Below, piece after piece: positions 40,218 to 49,819 of a stretch of DNA of 64,000 bases. The first letter of the stretch is position 1. Every line of letters starts with the position of its first letter. The position numbers and the translations under genes are program-made. The stretch is from Trichomonas vaginalis G3 (Eukaryota; Parabasalia; Trichomonadida; Trichomonadidae): the NCBI RefSeq assembly GCF_026262505.1, contig NC_067204.1, positions 23,529,300 through 23,593,299 on the forward strand, given 5' to 3'. The notes under the pieces are model-generated. The model did not search any database and was not told the DNA's origin. It worked only from the letters and a program-made list of their open reading frames with translations.

Positions 40218-41719
40218 AAAGTGCTATTGGTTTTGTAAACTTCTTTGCTCTCAGTTCATCTGGACCGTCTCTGTCACCAGTATATTGTATTTGAACTGTA
40301 CCAACAGTTGAAATACCACCCATAAAGTCTTCTGAGTCAGCAAATGGAATGCCAAGCCAAAAGTTTGAACGGTCTCCATTTGTATATTGAGTTTTTGACC
40401 TCCTGTATGAGTCCATACTTTCACATATGGCATAATAGAACTTTGCATTTCAGGGTTTATGGTTGTTGTGAAGTTGTTGTTAAAGTTCATAGCATCTAAT
40501 GTCAAGTTGTATGACCTCATATCCTCAACTGTAGAATATTCTTCTCTTGGATAGTATTTGCCATCTATGTTTATATGGTATTTAATACCAGGGTTGTAGA
40601 AGCAAGAATAGTCATTTATAGTTCGTCTGAACAGTACAAACATAGTATCTGCATGTTTTCATTGCAGTTGTTAAAGCAATATCTGTTCTTGCACCTGGGT
40701 CAGCACTTTGGTTTCCAACTTCACCTGCAAAGTCTTTGACAGATATTTGGTGTATAGGGAACATAAGTGGAACTGCAATATATTTGGCAGCTAAAGCATT
40801 TGAAATATCTGGGTCCAACATATAGACTGCAAGTCTGCTTTCTATTCTCTTGCATTCAAACTTTTCGCATGTGAACTTAACTGGGTCCCAAGCATCTCCA
40901 GCAGCATTGAAATAATAGTTTACTTCAGTGTTGAGGTTTGAGAAACCAAAGTCTAAGTCAACTTTGTTTTTGCAAAAGTCGGCGAATGACATTTTATTTG
41001 TTCCCACTACTTCTGTAAGAGTGAATGGGTCTTGTGTTTGGTGCAATGACTAAGTTATTTTTGCTTGGAGTAAGTTCGATAGAAATTTTTCCTGCCCAGT
41101 TTGGCAAGTATCTTAAAAACCTGAAGATGAGGAAAGATGACAAAGGAACTCTAAGTTTCAGTTTTACTTTGGTTACTGCTGCTGCAGTTTGTCCAGAAAG
41201 GTCAACATAAACTCCTGGAACGTTAGGGTCAAGTCTTCTTATTTTCTCAATAGTTGCATACTGGTCTGTTTGTTCTCTAGCTTGTGGTTGTACTGAGTTT
41301 CTCAAAGCGAACCATTCATAGTTTGCCCATGTTACTGTTTGAACTAAGTCAGAGTTAGAATATATCTTATATCCCATGAAAACTTCTGGAGCATATTGGT
41401 ATCCGACATAGAAAATTCCATTGCAACCTTTCTTGTCAGACAACTTGGCAGAAGGTTTTATTTCAATGTCTTGTTCCACGTATAAGAATGAGTTGTCAAT
41501 AGAAATAATATGAAACCTGTCGCAAGCAATATCTACTGTTGTTGAAGAACCTTCTCCAAACTCACCTACATTTCCATAAGAAACAGCAGTTGTATATTCG
41601 TAAGTTCCAGGAACTATTTCTGACCTTCTAATGGCATTGTCGCATTCGTTATACCATTCGGAAACATTTCCATTCATAGCATCCAAAACTGTTGGCGTTA
41701 TATTCTGAGCGGCGTACAT
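40111..41719 (-). pseudogene. major capsid protein region, double jelly-roll type (element 1, decayed)
   Basis: Starts MYAAQNITPTVLDAMNGNVS. Early segments IDNSFLYVEQDIEIKPSAKL and RVPLSSFLIFRFLRYLPNWA with KISIELTPSKNNLVIAP fit the Polinton major capsid pattern, in which a YLPNW-type motif precedes a run of beta strands. Later parts (AVYMLDPDISNALAAKYIAV, YNLTLDAMNFNNNFTTTINP) fit the second jelly roll. It is followed by the penton-like and packaging genes. The region is decayed. Confidence 0.65.
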
Positions 41720-41751
41720 TTCATATGAGTAAAAATATAGAATAGTTGGAT

Positions 41752-44700
41752 TTATGTGTCATAATAGAACCCACGTGGACCAAGCTTTACTTTCTTCCTG
41801 ACTGAGTTTTTAACTCTTCTTTTTCCTTCATTGCCCTCTGCTTGAAGTTGTTGCATCTTTGCATTATGTTCATCTAGTATGTTGCAAATTTCCCATGTCC
41901 TTTTTGCCTTTTGGCTCTGGTCGCCCATCTCAGGTAACCTATATCCTAGAAAGAGTTTGTCATAGTCTGTATTTGAGTCTTCGCGTATTGTTTGCATGAC
42001 TCTTTCCTGAGTTTCCGGTTCAAGCTCTTCAAACAGTGCCTGTCCATATGGAATATGCTCGTTTCCAAATATATGTTTTTGTAGCCATTCTGGTTTTCTT
42101 TCCATGTTACCAACTATATCTTTTGTGAATGGGAAAGCTTCTACCCAATCTTTCAGTCTTGCGTCGTTTATTTCTGTAGTTGGTTTTATTTTGTCAAGGA
42201 ACATGTTTTTCAATACTAACATTTCATTTGGTACTGTCCATTTGAGTTTTCTTAAATATTCATCCCTTCTCGGTTCATTGTCTGCAAAGTAAGTTTTTAT
42301 GACATTTTGCAAACTTTCGTTTGCAAGGTCATGTACAATAGGTTCTCTTCCTTCTGTCTCCCTAACTTTCTTTCTAAACTCTTCACCAAATATACCATCT
42401 CTATGGTTCTGTGTAGTTCTTTGAGATAAATGTTCTAGAACGTCAGGTGTTATATTTCCATCAGCCATGTTCATTTCATACTGGTCCAAAATATCTGCAT
42501 GTTTCATATCTTTCAATGGCATTAAAGCCGCGCTTAAAATACCAGCTATATCTGGTTCACCATTGACTTCCATTGCGTCTACAACTTCTTGGAATTGTGG
42601 TTGTAAGTTTATGAACCACCTATCCGGGTTAGCTTTATGACCCCATCTCATTGTAGTTCCATCGTCTGCAGAAACAAAAGTAGGTTTGTTTCCATCTTGG
42701 TTAGGTTCTGAATGAACTTTAAACAATGTTTCATTTCTATATGTTTTCTTGAAATTTAACCTTTTATTTTCACCGAGTTCATCCGAAGATTGAACGTTAA
42801 ATGCTCGTAAGTAAAAAGGGTTGTTGTATTTGTGTACATTTTCTTTCAGTGCTTCCATTCTATGCTGAATATTTTCATCTGGTGCTGGAGTCTTTTGTAT
42901 GTCGGCAAACATTTTTCGATATTCTTCTACTATGTCAGCCGAATTTTTTTTAGACTCCTGGAAATATTCCATATTCTCCGCATACTCTTGTTGAGGGTCA
43001 AGATTTTTCGGCTGTTCCAAATCTTCATCTAGTTCTGTGAAGTTAGTTTCCAAAGGAGTGACTTGTTCGTTTCCTTCAGGCTCTTCTAGCTGTTGTTGCT
43101 GAACTATTTCTTCCATGTCTGGTTGTATCTGAACTTCTTCCTGTGGAGTTTCTTGTACCTCATCTGCTGGCATTTCATATATTCCGAGACCGTTTTCAAC
43201 AATTTCCCTATCTACGTCATCCGCATTCATAAGCTTTTGTTCTTTCGTTCCGTCTCTATTTTTTACGCGTTTCATGACGAAAGTTGAATTGTCATTTAGC
43301 TCTGACATCAAATATCTCGGAGTAAATTCATCCATGTCATTTGGATGATATGCTATTAAATCATATCCCTTAGCGAGCTTGTATTTTCCAGGTTTGAGAT
43401 TATATCCGTTTTGGTGCTGAGCCATAAAGCTAAATAGGTTCGGGTCAGTATTTCCATCCTTGAACTTTCTAATAGCTTCTTTATATCTGTCACTAAAGTC
43501 AACAGTATCTGGGAAACCACACTCTTCTTTAAGCATTTTTAAGAATTCTTGGTTTCCTTGTTCTCTACTTCTTTTATGTCCTTGTTCTGTTTGTGGTTGT
43601 TGTTGTGCAGGGTTTTGAACTGTTGGTTGCTGTGCTGGTTGTTGTGTTGGTTGTTGTGCTGGTTGTTGTTGTTGTTGTGTTGGTTTTGGTGCATGCCTGT
43701 GTCTGTGTCCATGTGACGATGTAAATGTTCTAGGTAGTCCTGGTGCAGGTGCTTCTCTTGGAGGGTTTGGTGGTATATAAGTTCCACCAGCTGGCACATA
43801 TGTTCCATCTGCAGCGTAATGTCCTACCTGACTTTTCGTTTTTAAGAAAGCATTTACTAGGTCTGTTTTGGTCTGTTGTAACTCTTTTTCTTGACTTTTC
43901 ACAACAGTTGCTCTAACGGCGTCATAGGCACTTTGAACTGCCTGTCTCGTTGCTGCATCTGTTATTTTCGTCATATTTTGTGCTACTTCTTTTAACTCTT
44001 TGTCGAAACCTTCAGACTTCAGTTTCTTTCCAGATGAGAAGTCGTTCACTTGTTTCACCTTACTATGAAGAGCTTCGAAAGCGTTCTTAAAGTCAGCATT
44101 TGTTAAAGCTTCATTTGAACTATCTTCATCCGCTTGTATTTTTGTCCTTATTGACCCTATAAGCTGGGCTGCTTTAGCGTTGGCTTGGGCATCTAACCAG
44201 TCATTGTTAGCTTTTATATATTCTGCGCTTTTCATTGCCTTTTGCATAGCCGCGTCGTTATTTTTACTTTCTTGTGCTAAGTTTTCATACTGTACGGTTT
44301 GGTTTTGCAACTGTAAAAGTTTTTCTGCCTTTACATTTGCTTCAACTTCTTTTTTATACTCATCGCTTTCCATATATGTCTTCAGGGCTTTTTGTTTTAT
44401 CTCTTCATCTTTCAGTACTTTATATTGAGTAGTATGGTTTTTCAAATTTATGACATCTTGTTCCATTTTTGCTACTTCTGTTGCTTTTTCTGACACTTTT
44501 TTCGCATATTCCTCTGTACTTAGTTCTTTCAGTTGTTCTTCTTTCTTCTTTTTTTCTACGTTTAACTCATTGAGTTTCTTTGTGTGTCTGTCATATTCTA
44601 GTTTCTTTTCGTTTTCACCTATTTGCTTCTGTATGTCTATGTTTGACTTTTTGACATCTGTTATTTGATTTTTGAGTGAACTCAAATTCATTTGACTTTG

Positions 44701-44949
44701 AGGGTTATATGCTGTTCCGTCTGCAGCTCCACCATAGCCTGCCATTTTCGCTAAAAGTGCCGCTCTTAAACCTCCACTCTGTGCACCAACAACTCGGTTT
44801 AAAAGCATAGGATTGCTTGACATTTGTTGCAACATAGTGGGGTCATTCAGCATTTGTTGTTGCAACTGTTGTTGTGGTGTCAGTTTTACTATTGGATGTT
44901 TCAATGCTCTCTTCCTCTTACGTATATTCTTACGTAGCTTACGTGGCAT
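41752..44949 (-). CDS. 1065-residue coiled-coil/low-complexity protein (element 1)
   Basis: Basic N-terminus (MPRKLRKNIRKRKRALKHPI), then a Met/Gln-rich stretch, a coiled coil of about 200 residues (residues about 90-380), a Pro/Gln linker (APKPTQQQQQPAQQPTQQP), and a globular half from about residue 480 (FLKMLKEECGFPDTVDFSDR) to the Arg/Lys-rich end. It is the largest gene of element 1 and sits between the capsid region and the right terminal repeat. No enzyme motif seen. Its size, charge and coiled coil suggest a virion core or tegument-like protein, but I recognise no family. Confidence 0.6.
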   Translation of the reverse strand: MPRKLRKNIRKRKRALKHPIVKLTPQQQLQQQMLNDPTMLQQMSSNPMLLNRVVGAQSGGLRAALLAKMAGYGGAADGTAYNPQSQMNLSSLKNQITDVKKSNIDIQKQIGENEKKLEYDRHTKKLNELNVEKKKKEEQLKELSTEEYAKKVSEKATEVAKMEQDVINLKNHTTQYKVLKDEEIKQKALKTYMESDEYKKEVEANVKAEKLLQLQNQTVQYENLAQESKNNDAAMQKAMKSAEYIKANNDWLDAQANAKAAQLIGSIRTKIQADEDSSNEALTNADFKNAFEALHSKVKQVNDFSSGKKLKSEGFDKELKEVAQNMTKITDAATRQAVQSAYDAVRATVVKSQEKELQQTKTDLVNAFLKTKSQVGHYAADGTYVPAGGTYIPPNPPREAPAPGLPRTFTSSHGHRHRHAPKPTQQQQQPAQQPTQQPAQQPTVQNPAQQQPQTEQGHKRSREQGNQEFLKMLKEECGFPDTVDFSDRYKEAIRKFKDGNTDPNLFSFMAQHQNGYNLKPGKYKLAKGYDLIAYHPNDMDEFTPRYLMSELNDNSTFVMKRVKNRDGTKEQKLMNADDVDREIVENGLGIYEMPADEVQETPQEEVQIQPDMEEIVQQQQLEEPEGNEQVTPLETNFTELDEDLEQPKNLDPQQEYAENMEYFQESKKNSADIVEEYRKMFADIQKTPAPDENIQHRMEALKENVHKYNNPFYLRAFNVQSSDELGENKRLNFKKTYRNETLFKVHSEPNQDGNKPTFVSADDGTTMRWGHKANPDRWFINLQPQFQEVVDAMEVNGEPDIAGILSAALMPLKDMKHADILDQYEMNMADGNITPDVLEHLSQRTTQNHRDGIFGEEFRKKVRETEGREPIVHDLANESLQNVIKTYFADNEPRRDEYLRKLKWTVPNEMLVLKNMFLDKIKPTTEINDARLKDWVEAFPFTKDIVGNMERKPEWLQKHIFGNEHIPYGQALFEELEPETQERVMQTIREDSNTDYDKLFLGYRLPEMGDQSQKAKRTWEICNILDEHNAKMQQLQAEGNEGKRRVKNSVRKKVKLGPRGFYYDT

Positions 44950-44989
44950 TTTAAGTGAAGTTAAAAAGCGGTTTTTGACAGATGTTTTA

Positions 44990-46255
44990 TTGTGACTTCT
45001 TCGTAAAGACTTTGTTGAGATTTCTTCGTAAATGAGTGTAAATGACCCAAAAATATATTTTAGGGTAGAAGGGTAGATCTACCCCGTTTTCTACCCTCAT
45101 TTCTACCCTCTTGAATTTTCATGAATTTCTTCGTAAAGACTTTGTTAAGACTTCTTCGTAAAGACTTTGTTGAGATTTCTTCGTAAAGACTTTGTTAAGA
45201 CTTCTTCGTAAATGAGTGTAAATGACCCAAAAATATATTTTAGGGTAGAAGGGTAGATCTACCCCGTTTTCTACCCTCATTTCTACCCTCTTGAATTTTC
45301 ATGAATTTCTTCGTAAAGACTTTGTTAAGACTTCTTCGTAAAGACTTTGTTGAGATTTCATCGTAAAGACTTTGTTGAGATTTCATCGTAAAGACTTTGT
45401 TGAGATTTCTTCGTAAATGACCCTAGTAGTATATTTTTGGTGTAAAATTCATGAAAATTCAAGAGGGTAGAAAAGAGGGTAGAAAACGGGGTAGATCTAC
45501 CCTTCTACCCTAGTAGTATATTTTTGGGTCATTTACACTCATGAACTTTCTTGTCTATGTTTTGTTAAGATTTCTTCGTAAAGACTTTGTTGAGATTTCT
45601 TCGTAAATGACCCTAGTAGTATATTTTTGGTGTAAAATTCATGAAAATTCAAGAGGGTAGAAAAGAGGGTAGAAAACGGGGTAGATCTACCCTTCTACCC
45701 TAGTAGTATATTTTTGGGTCATTTACACTCATGAACTTTCTTGTCTATGTTTTGTTAAGACTTCATCGTAAAGACTTTGTTGAGATTTCTTCGTAAAGAC
45801 TTTGTCAAGACTTCATCGTAAAGACTTTGTTGAGATTTCTTCGTAAAGACTTTGTTAAGACTTCTTCATAAATGTTTTGTCAAGACTTCTTCATAAAGAC
45901 TTTGTTGAGATTTCTTCATAAATGTTTTGTCAAGACTTCTTCATAAAGACTTTGTCAAGATTTCTTCGTAAATGTTTTGTCAAGACTTCTTCATAAAGAC
46001 TTTGTCAAGACTTCTTCGTAAAGACTTTGTCAAGACTTCTTCGTAAATGTTTTGTCAAGATTTCTTCGTAAATGTTTTGTTAAGACTTCTTCGTAAATGT
46101 TTTGTTAAGACTTCTTCGTAAATATTTTGTCAAGACTTCTTCATAAAGACTTTGTCAAGACTTCTTCGTAAATGTTTTGTTAAGACTTCTTCGTAAAGAC
46201 TTTGTTAAGACTTCTTCATAAATGTTTTGTCAAGACTTCATTTATACTCATTCAT
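44990..46255. repeat. element 1 repeat block R4
   Basis: Array at the right end, largely the reverse complement of R1: TTCTTCGTAAAGACTTTGTT units of 25 bp, with TTTTAGGGTAGAAGGGTAGA units between. R1 and R4 thus sit just inside the two terminal repeats in mirror orientation. Confidence 0.9.
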
Positions 46256-46260
46256 CCTCA

Positions 46261-46295
46261 GGGCTAGAAGGCACGAAGTGCCTGGAAGCCCCACT

Positions 46296-46323
<28 letters not shown>
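46261..46323 (-). repeat. element 1 right terminal inverted repeat
   Basis: Reverse complement of the left repeat, ending in a T-run. The flanking TTTATT (46324-46329) matches the left flank. Confidence 0.9.
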
Positions 46324-46327
<4 letters not shown>

Positions 46328-46329
46328 TT

Positions 46330-46470
46330 AAATAATAGTTGTTTATAAATTATATTATATTATCATTTAATATTATTTTGATAATGAAGATTTTATTTTG
46401 CAATAATATAAACGAAATTTTTTACCTTATGAACTTTTGATGGAAATATGCAAATTTAAAATAATAAAGA
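46330..46470. other. spacer between the two elements
   Basis: About 140 AT-rich bases with no gene or repeat. It would join the sequence left of 22935 if element 1 were absent. Confidence 0.5.
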
Positions 46471-46472
46471 AA

Positions 46473-46612
46473 GCCGCGAGCGAAGCGATCGGCTTAGTTC
46501 GAAGATTTTGATTCAAATCTTTGCTGATCTGTAATTCGCGGAAGCCGCGAGCGAATCGAGCGGCTTAGGTCTAAGATTTTGATTCAAATCTTTGCTTATA
46601 TTCCTTAAATTC
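46473..46612. repeat. 70-bp tandem repeat with GC-rich hairpin heads
   Basis: GCCGCGAGCGAAGCGATCGG at 46473 recurs as GCCGCGAGCGAATCGAGCGG at 46543, a period of 70. Each copy begins with a hairpin (GCCG pairing with CGGC) and continues with TTTTGATTCAAATCTTTGCT. It is GC-rich against an AT-rich background and may mark the left terminus of element 2. Confidence 0.8.
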
Positions 46613-46665
46613 TTTATGAAACTCGCAACAGTTCCATAAAAAATTTTAAATTCTAAACTGTCGAA

Positions 46666-46864
46666 ATTACCGATCGGTAATCACACCCTTCACGGGTGTG
46701 TCACTTTTAGCTAAAATTACCCCTACTCTTTTCGCTACTGGTGCCAAAAAGTTTGCAACGGGTTTAATAATCTTTTTATAAACCCAACCCGCAGCTTTCT
46801 TAATGAGTAGGGGTTTATAAAAAGGTTATTAAACCTGTTGCAAACTTTTTGGCACCAGTAGCGA
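46666..46864. repeat. palindrome cluster and inverted partial gene duplication
   Basis: ATTACCGATCGGTAAT (46666-46681) is a perfect 16-bp palindrome. CACACCCTTCACGGGTGTG (46682-46700) is a hairpin. About 46729-46785 and 46808-46864 form an inverted repeat with arms of about 55 bp around a 22-bp loop. Both arms are copies of the same stretch of a small glycine-rich gene. Confidence 0.85.
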
Positions 46865-46992
46865 AAACGGCAGGAACTATCATAGGTGGAGTATTAGGTA
46901 CAAAAGCAGGTAATCCAGCGATGGGAGCACAAGCAGGTAACGCAATTGGTGGAATTGCTGAAGGAATACTTAATAAAATAGGAGGTAAATAG
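46808..46992 (+). pseudogene. glycine-zipper minor protein remnant (element 2)
   Basis: Encodes VYKKVIKPVANFLAPVAK followed by a glycine-zipper segment (GTIIGGVLGTKAGNPAMGAQ) and ends NKIGGK. No start codon belongs to the frame and the upstream part is mirrored in inverse orientation. Such small membrane-active proteins accompany capsid genes in Polintons. Remnant only. Confidence 0.45.
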
Positions 46993-47016
46993 TGGAAAAA
47001 TAAATAAATATTATTT

Positions 47017-47232
47017 TTATCTTAGTATCGGTTGAAGTCTTTGATAAACTTTTTCTCCTTTATTTAATATTTCTCTTATTGGGGCGGCTTTTGGCGTTAT
47101 TGATTCAGCAACGTCACTAATTGCTTCTTTATTCTTAAATATCCAATTTGCTCCTTTCTTCATTGTTTCCCAAACTTTATGCGCTCCTCTTTTTACTTTA
47201 TCCCACAGTTTCTTAAATATACCTGCAGCCAT
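47017..47232 (-). CDS. small amphipathic basic protein (element 2)
   Basis: 71 residues, MAAGIFKKLWDKVKRGAHKV then WETMKKGANWIFKNKE, an amphipathic basic helix followed by a second helix (APIREILNKGEKVYQRLQPI). It is similar in type to the element 1 proteins at 25562 and 29213, and a pVI/pX-like minor capsid role is suggested. It starts divergently 69 bases from the capsid gene, sharing a T-rich promoter region. Confidence 0.55.
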   Translation of the reverse strand: MAAGIFKKLWDKVKRGAHKVWETMKKGANWIFKNKEAISDVAESITPKAAPIREILNKGEKVYQRLQPILR

Positions 47233-47301
47233 AGTTGATTATTTCATTAAAATTAAAAATTCATTTTCATCTTTTAATTTTGATTTTTTATTTATTAATA
47301 A

Positions 47302-48939
47302 ATGACGACTAACTATTTGGTGCCAAACACTAAACCGATTAATGGAAATGTATTTCATTCATTCGAAAAGATAAATGAAATATTCGCAAAGAATGACGGT
47401 AGAAGATATTATAGAGAACTTGAAAGTTCATGCTATGACTCTGATGCTCCATATTTTGATGATAAACAAACTCATTTAAGAATTACAAATCCGGCTCATG
47501 ATGTGAACCAATTAGGTGACACATATATTAAACGCAAAGTTAAAGCAACTCTAGTTTCAAATAAAGCTTTCACATGTGATGCCGCTTTTAAATGCATGCG
47601 TTTATTCGTTGGTTACAAATCATCAAATCAAAGCTTTAAACAATTAGAAGTAGAAACCGAAAGAGGTGATGCCGGTTATCTTCAGATGGATTGCGCCCGT
47701 GAATCTTTCGCATTTGCAACATATAAACCAAAATCAGAAAGGAAAGTTAAAAAGTTTGTTCATTCGTTATATAATAATGTTCAAAAATATGATAACTCAG
47801 TATGTGGTAAATATATTGACCCTTCAGAAGTTTTCAAGAACGCAAATGAAGAAGTTGATGTCACTTTTGATATGATTATTCCGGTAAATGATTTGTTAGC
47901 ATTTCAGGCGTTCGATGATTATCCTAAATCATTTGGTGAAATCATTCTTAAATATTATGTTTTCAGGGATACTTTAGTATTTTGTCAGGTTGACCCGTTA
48001 AGAGTTGCTGATTTACAAAATTACGTTTATGAAAAGATAACTGATGAAAATTATGAAAAGATTATGAATCATGTTTATAAATATGATCGTAAATTCCAAC
48101 AAATCGGACTTCCTGCCAAATTAATTACAAGCTTAGCCGCCATCTGCTGACGCAACAGTTGATAACGTTATTATTTCATGCACAAAGATGGAAGTTTTAG
48201 AGGATAAATGCATTACACCAGGATATGGTTTAATTGAAGAATCAGTTAAAGCAATACCACGTTTATTCAGTAAGGAAGATCCATTCATGATTCCAGCTCA
48301 ACATATTGACGTTCGTTCACTAAATGGAGGTTGCATCACTCCTGAAGGTATCAGCTCAGATTTCTCATACGCTCTTCATAATGTTACAGATGTTGTGTTA
48401 ACATTTCCGAAGAATGCAATGCAAAGAACGGTTTTAGAAAATCCAATGCTTCGAGGTCTTCAGGTCACTATAGATTCCAGAAACTTCCCCGATCAAGCGA
48501 TGACCACAGTGGGTGACATATTCTTTACACGTATGCTTCAAGCTTCTGATTTAGATGGAGTGAATGAATGCACGGAAGAATACGAGGACTCATTAACTAG
48601 ACCACTGAATGATGATAATGGCACGCCATTAGCTAGAACATGGAAAGACCAAACTTCATTCTTATGCACTATTCCAGTTCAACGTGATGGAGCGGTATAT
48701 TCTTTGATGGATTAGAAACTTTCAACTCACAAGTTACAGTACAAGTGAAAGCTTATCCAATCATTCAGGGTGAAAATGACACTTACTGTTCAAAGGTGAC
48801 AAATCCTCCTCAGGTTTGGTTTACTAGGACTACGTATTGGACATGGACACCGGATGAAGGTTTGAAATATCATCCAACAGGTACACCACCGCAGTATAGA
48901 AGTTCATATGATGAAATATTGATGAATAGAAATGTTTAA
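47302..48939 (+). pseudogene. major capsid protein region (element 2, decayed)
   Basis: Starts MTTNYLVPNTKPINGNVFHS after a T-rich box. Segments include FDMIIPVNDLLAFQAFDDYP (the first jelly roll's closing motif, compare the element 1 capsid's PLSSFLIF), LHNVTDVVLTFPKNAMQRTV and LRGLQVTIDSRNFPDQAMTT of the second jelly roll, and a C-terminal QVWFTRTTYWTWTPDEG. The order and setting before the packaging ATPase fit a Polinton double jelly-roll major capsid protein. The region is decayed. Confidence 0.65.
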
Positions 48940-48963
48940 AATTATAAATTTATTTTTGATTAA

Positions 48964-49779
48964 ATGGATTTAAATTCTGAAGAATTAGCAGGAGTATATA
49001 ATACATACATAGATGATATGATTAATGAAGCATTGAGTGATAATAGAAATGCTCTATCTAAGGAAAAATTAATGAAAATTCCATATTCTGAATGTTACTT
49101 AAATTCAATCACTGCAGCAATTGGTAAACAAAATAAAGGTAAAACATTAACGATATTAAAACAAATTATCATTATTGCTAACACTTCCCCCTATTCACAT
49201 GTGTTAATTTATATCAACCGTTCAGGTTCACCTTCAGATGATACATTTGAATCTTTAAAGCATTTAATCAAAATTCCAATTATTTATTTATCACAAGAAG
49301 AAGCAGAAGATTATTTAAAAAACTTTTTAATGTATAAAGAATTATATAATACAATCAAGAAGCAAGGATTAGAGGATAAAATTATTGATAAACAACGAGA
49401 TGAATTATTTGAAACACTTTCTATTTCAAATTTTGATAAAGAATTTTTGCATTCACTCATTTTTCTAGATGATGCAGTGAAATCAAAACTAATAACTAAT
49501 GAGAAATCATATTTTAATCAGTTATTAACTCAATGTCGACACATTCAGTGTTCATTCTTTATGGCTGTTCAATATTTCAAAGCATTAAGCACAAACATTA
49601 AATCAAATCTGTCCACCCTTTTCATTTTCAGTGGGTTTAGTCGTCAACAGTTGAACGTTATGCTTTATCAAGTGAATTTACCAATGAGCATTAATGAACT
49701 TTACACACAATATCAGCAATTAGGTGAACATGGAAAAATAATAGTTGATTTAAATAAAGGAGGTGTTAAATTTGATTAA
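48964..49779 (+). CDS. genome-packaging ATPase (element 2)
   Basis: 271 residues. The Walker A motif is GKQNKGKT (in AIGKQNKGKTLTILKQIIII) and the Walker B motif is LIFLDDAVKS, followed by CRHIQCSFFMAVQYFKALST, the sensor-type segment of A32/FtsK-HerA packaging ATPases. It is directly downstream of the capsid region with its own T-rich box. It does the same job as 34657-35532 in element 1 but with clearly diverged sequence. Confidence 0.82.
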   Translation: MDLNSEELAGVYNTYIDDMINEALSDNRNALSKEKLMKIPYSECYLNSITAAIGKQNKGKTLTILKQIIIIANTSPYSHVLIYINRSGSPSDDTFESLKHLIKIPIIYLSQEEAEDYLKNFLMYKELYNTIKKQGLEDKIIDKQRDELFETLSISNFDKEFLHSLIFLDDAVKSKLITNEKSYFNQLLTQCRHIQCSFFMAVQYFKALSTNIKSNLSTLFIFSGFSRQQLNVMLYQVNLPMSINELYTQYQQLGEHGKIIVDLNKGGVKFD

Positions 49780-49819
49780 CTTTTTATAATTAATTTTTAT
49801 TTTTTATTTATAATTAAAC

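Larger units (their letters stand above)
22941..46323. mobile_element. element 1: Polinton/Maverick-related virus-like element without recognisable PolB
   Basis: Both ends carry inverted repeats: an A-run of about 24, then GG, one variable base, and AGTGGGGCTTCCAGGCACTT continuing to CTAGCCCTGA. This is about 65 bp with one clear mismatch (22941-23003 and 46261-46323). The direct repeat TTTATT flanks it (22935-22940 and 46324-46329), and 6 bp is the Polinton duplication length. Parts: D12 methyltransferase, tail-collar fibre, integrase, amphipathic minor proteins, two KilA-N loci, A32-like packaging ATPase, HNH nuclease, SF3 helicase, minor and major capsid regions and a 1065-residue protein. 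It is 23.4 kb long. Most genes are open and roughly four to six look decayed. The close match of the terminal repeats suggests it is young. It is treated as a fossil. Confidence 0.85.

Noticed and set aside
46808-46992. A real membrane-protein gene starting in the inverted repeat
   Set aside because: No start codon in frame, and the 5' part is an inverted duplicate; treated as a remnant.
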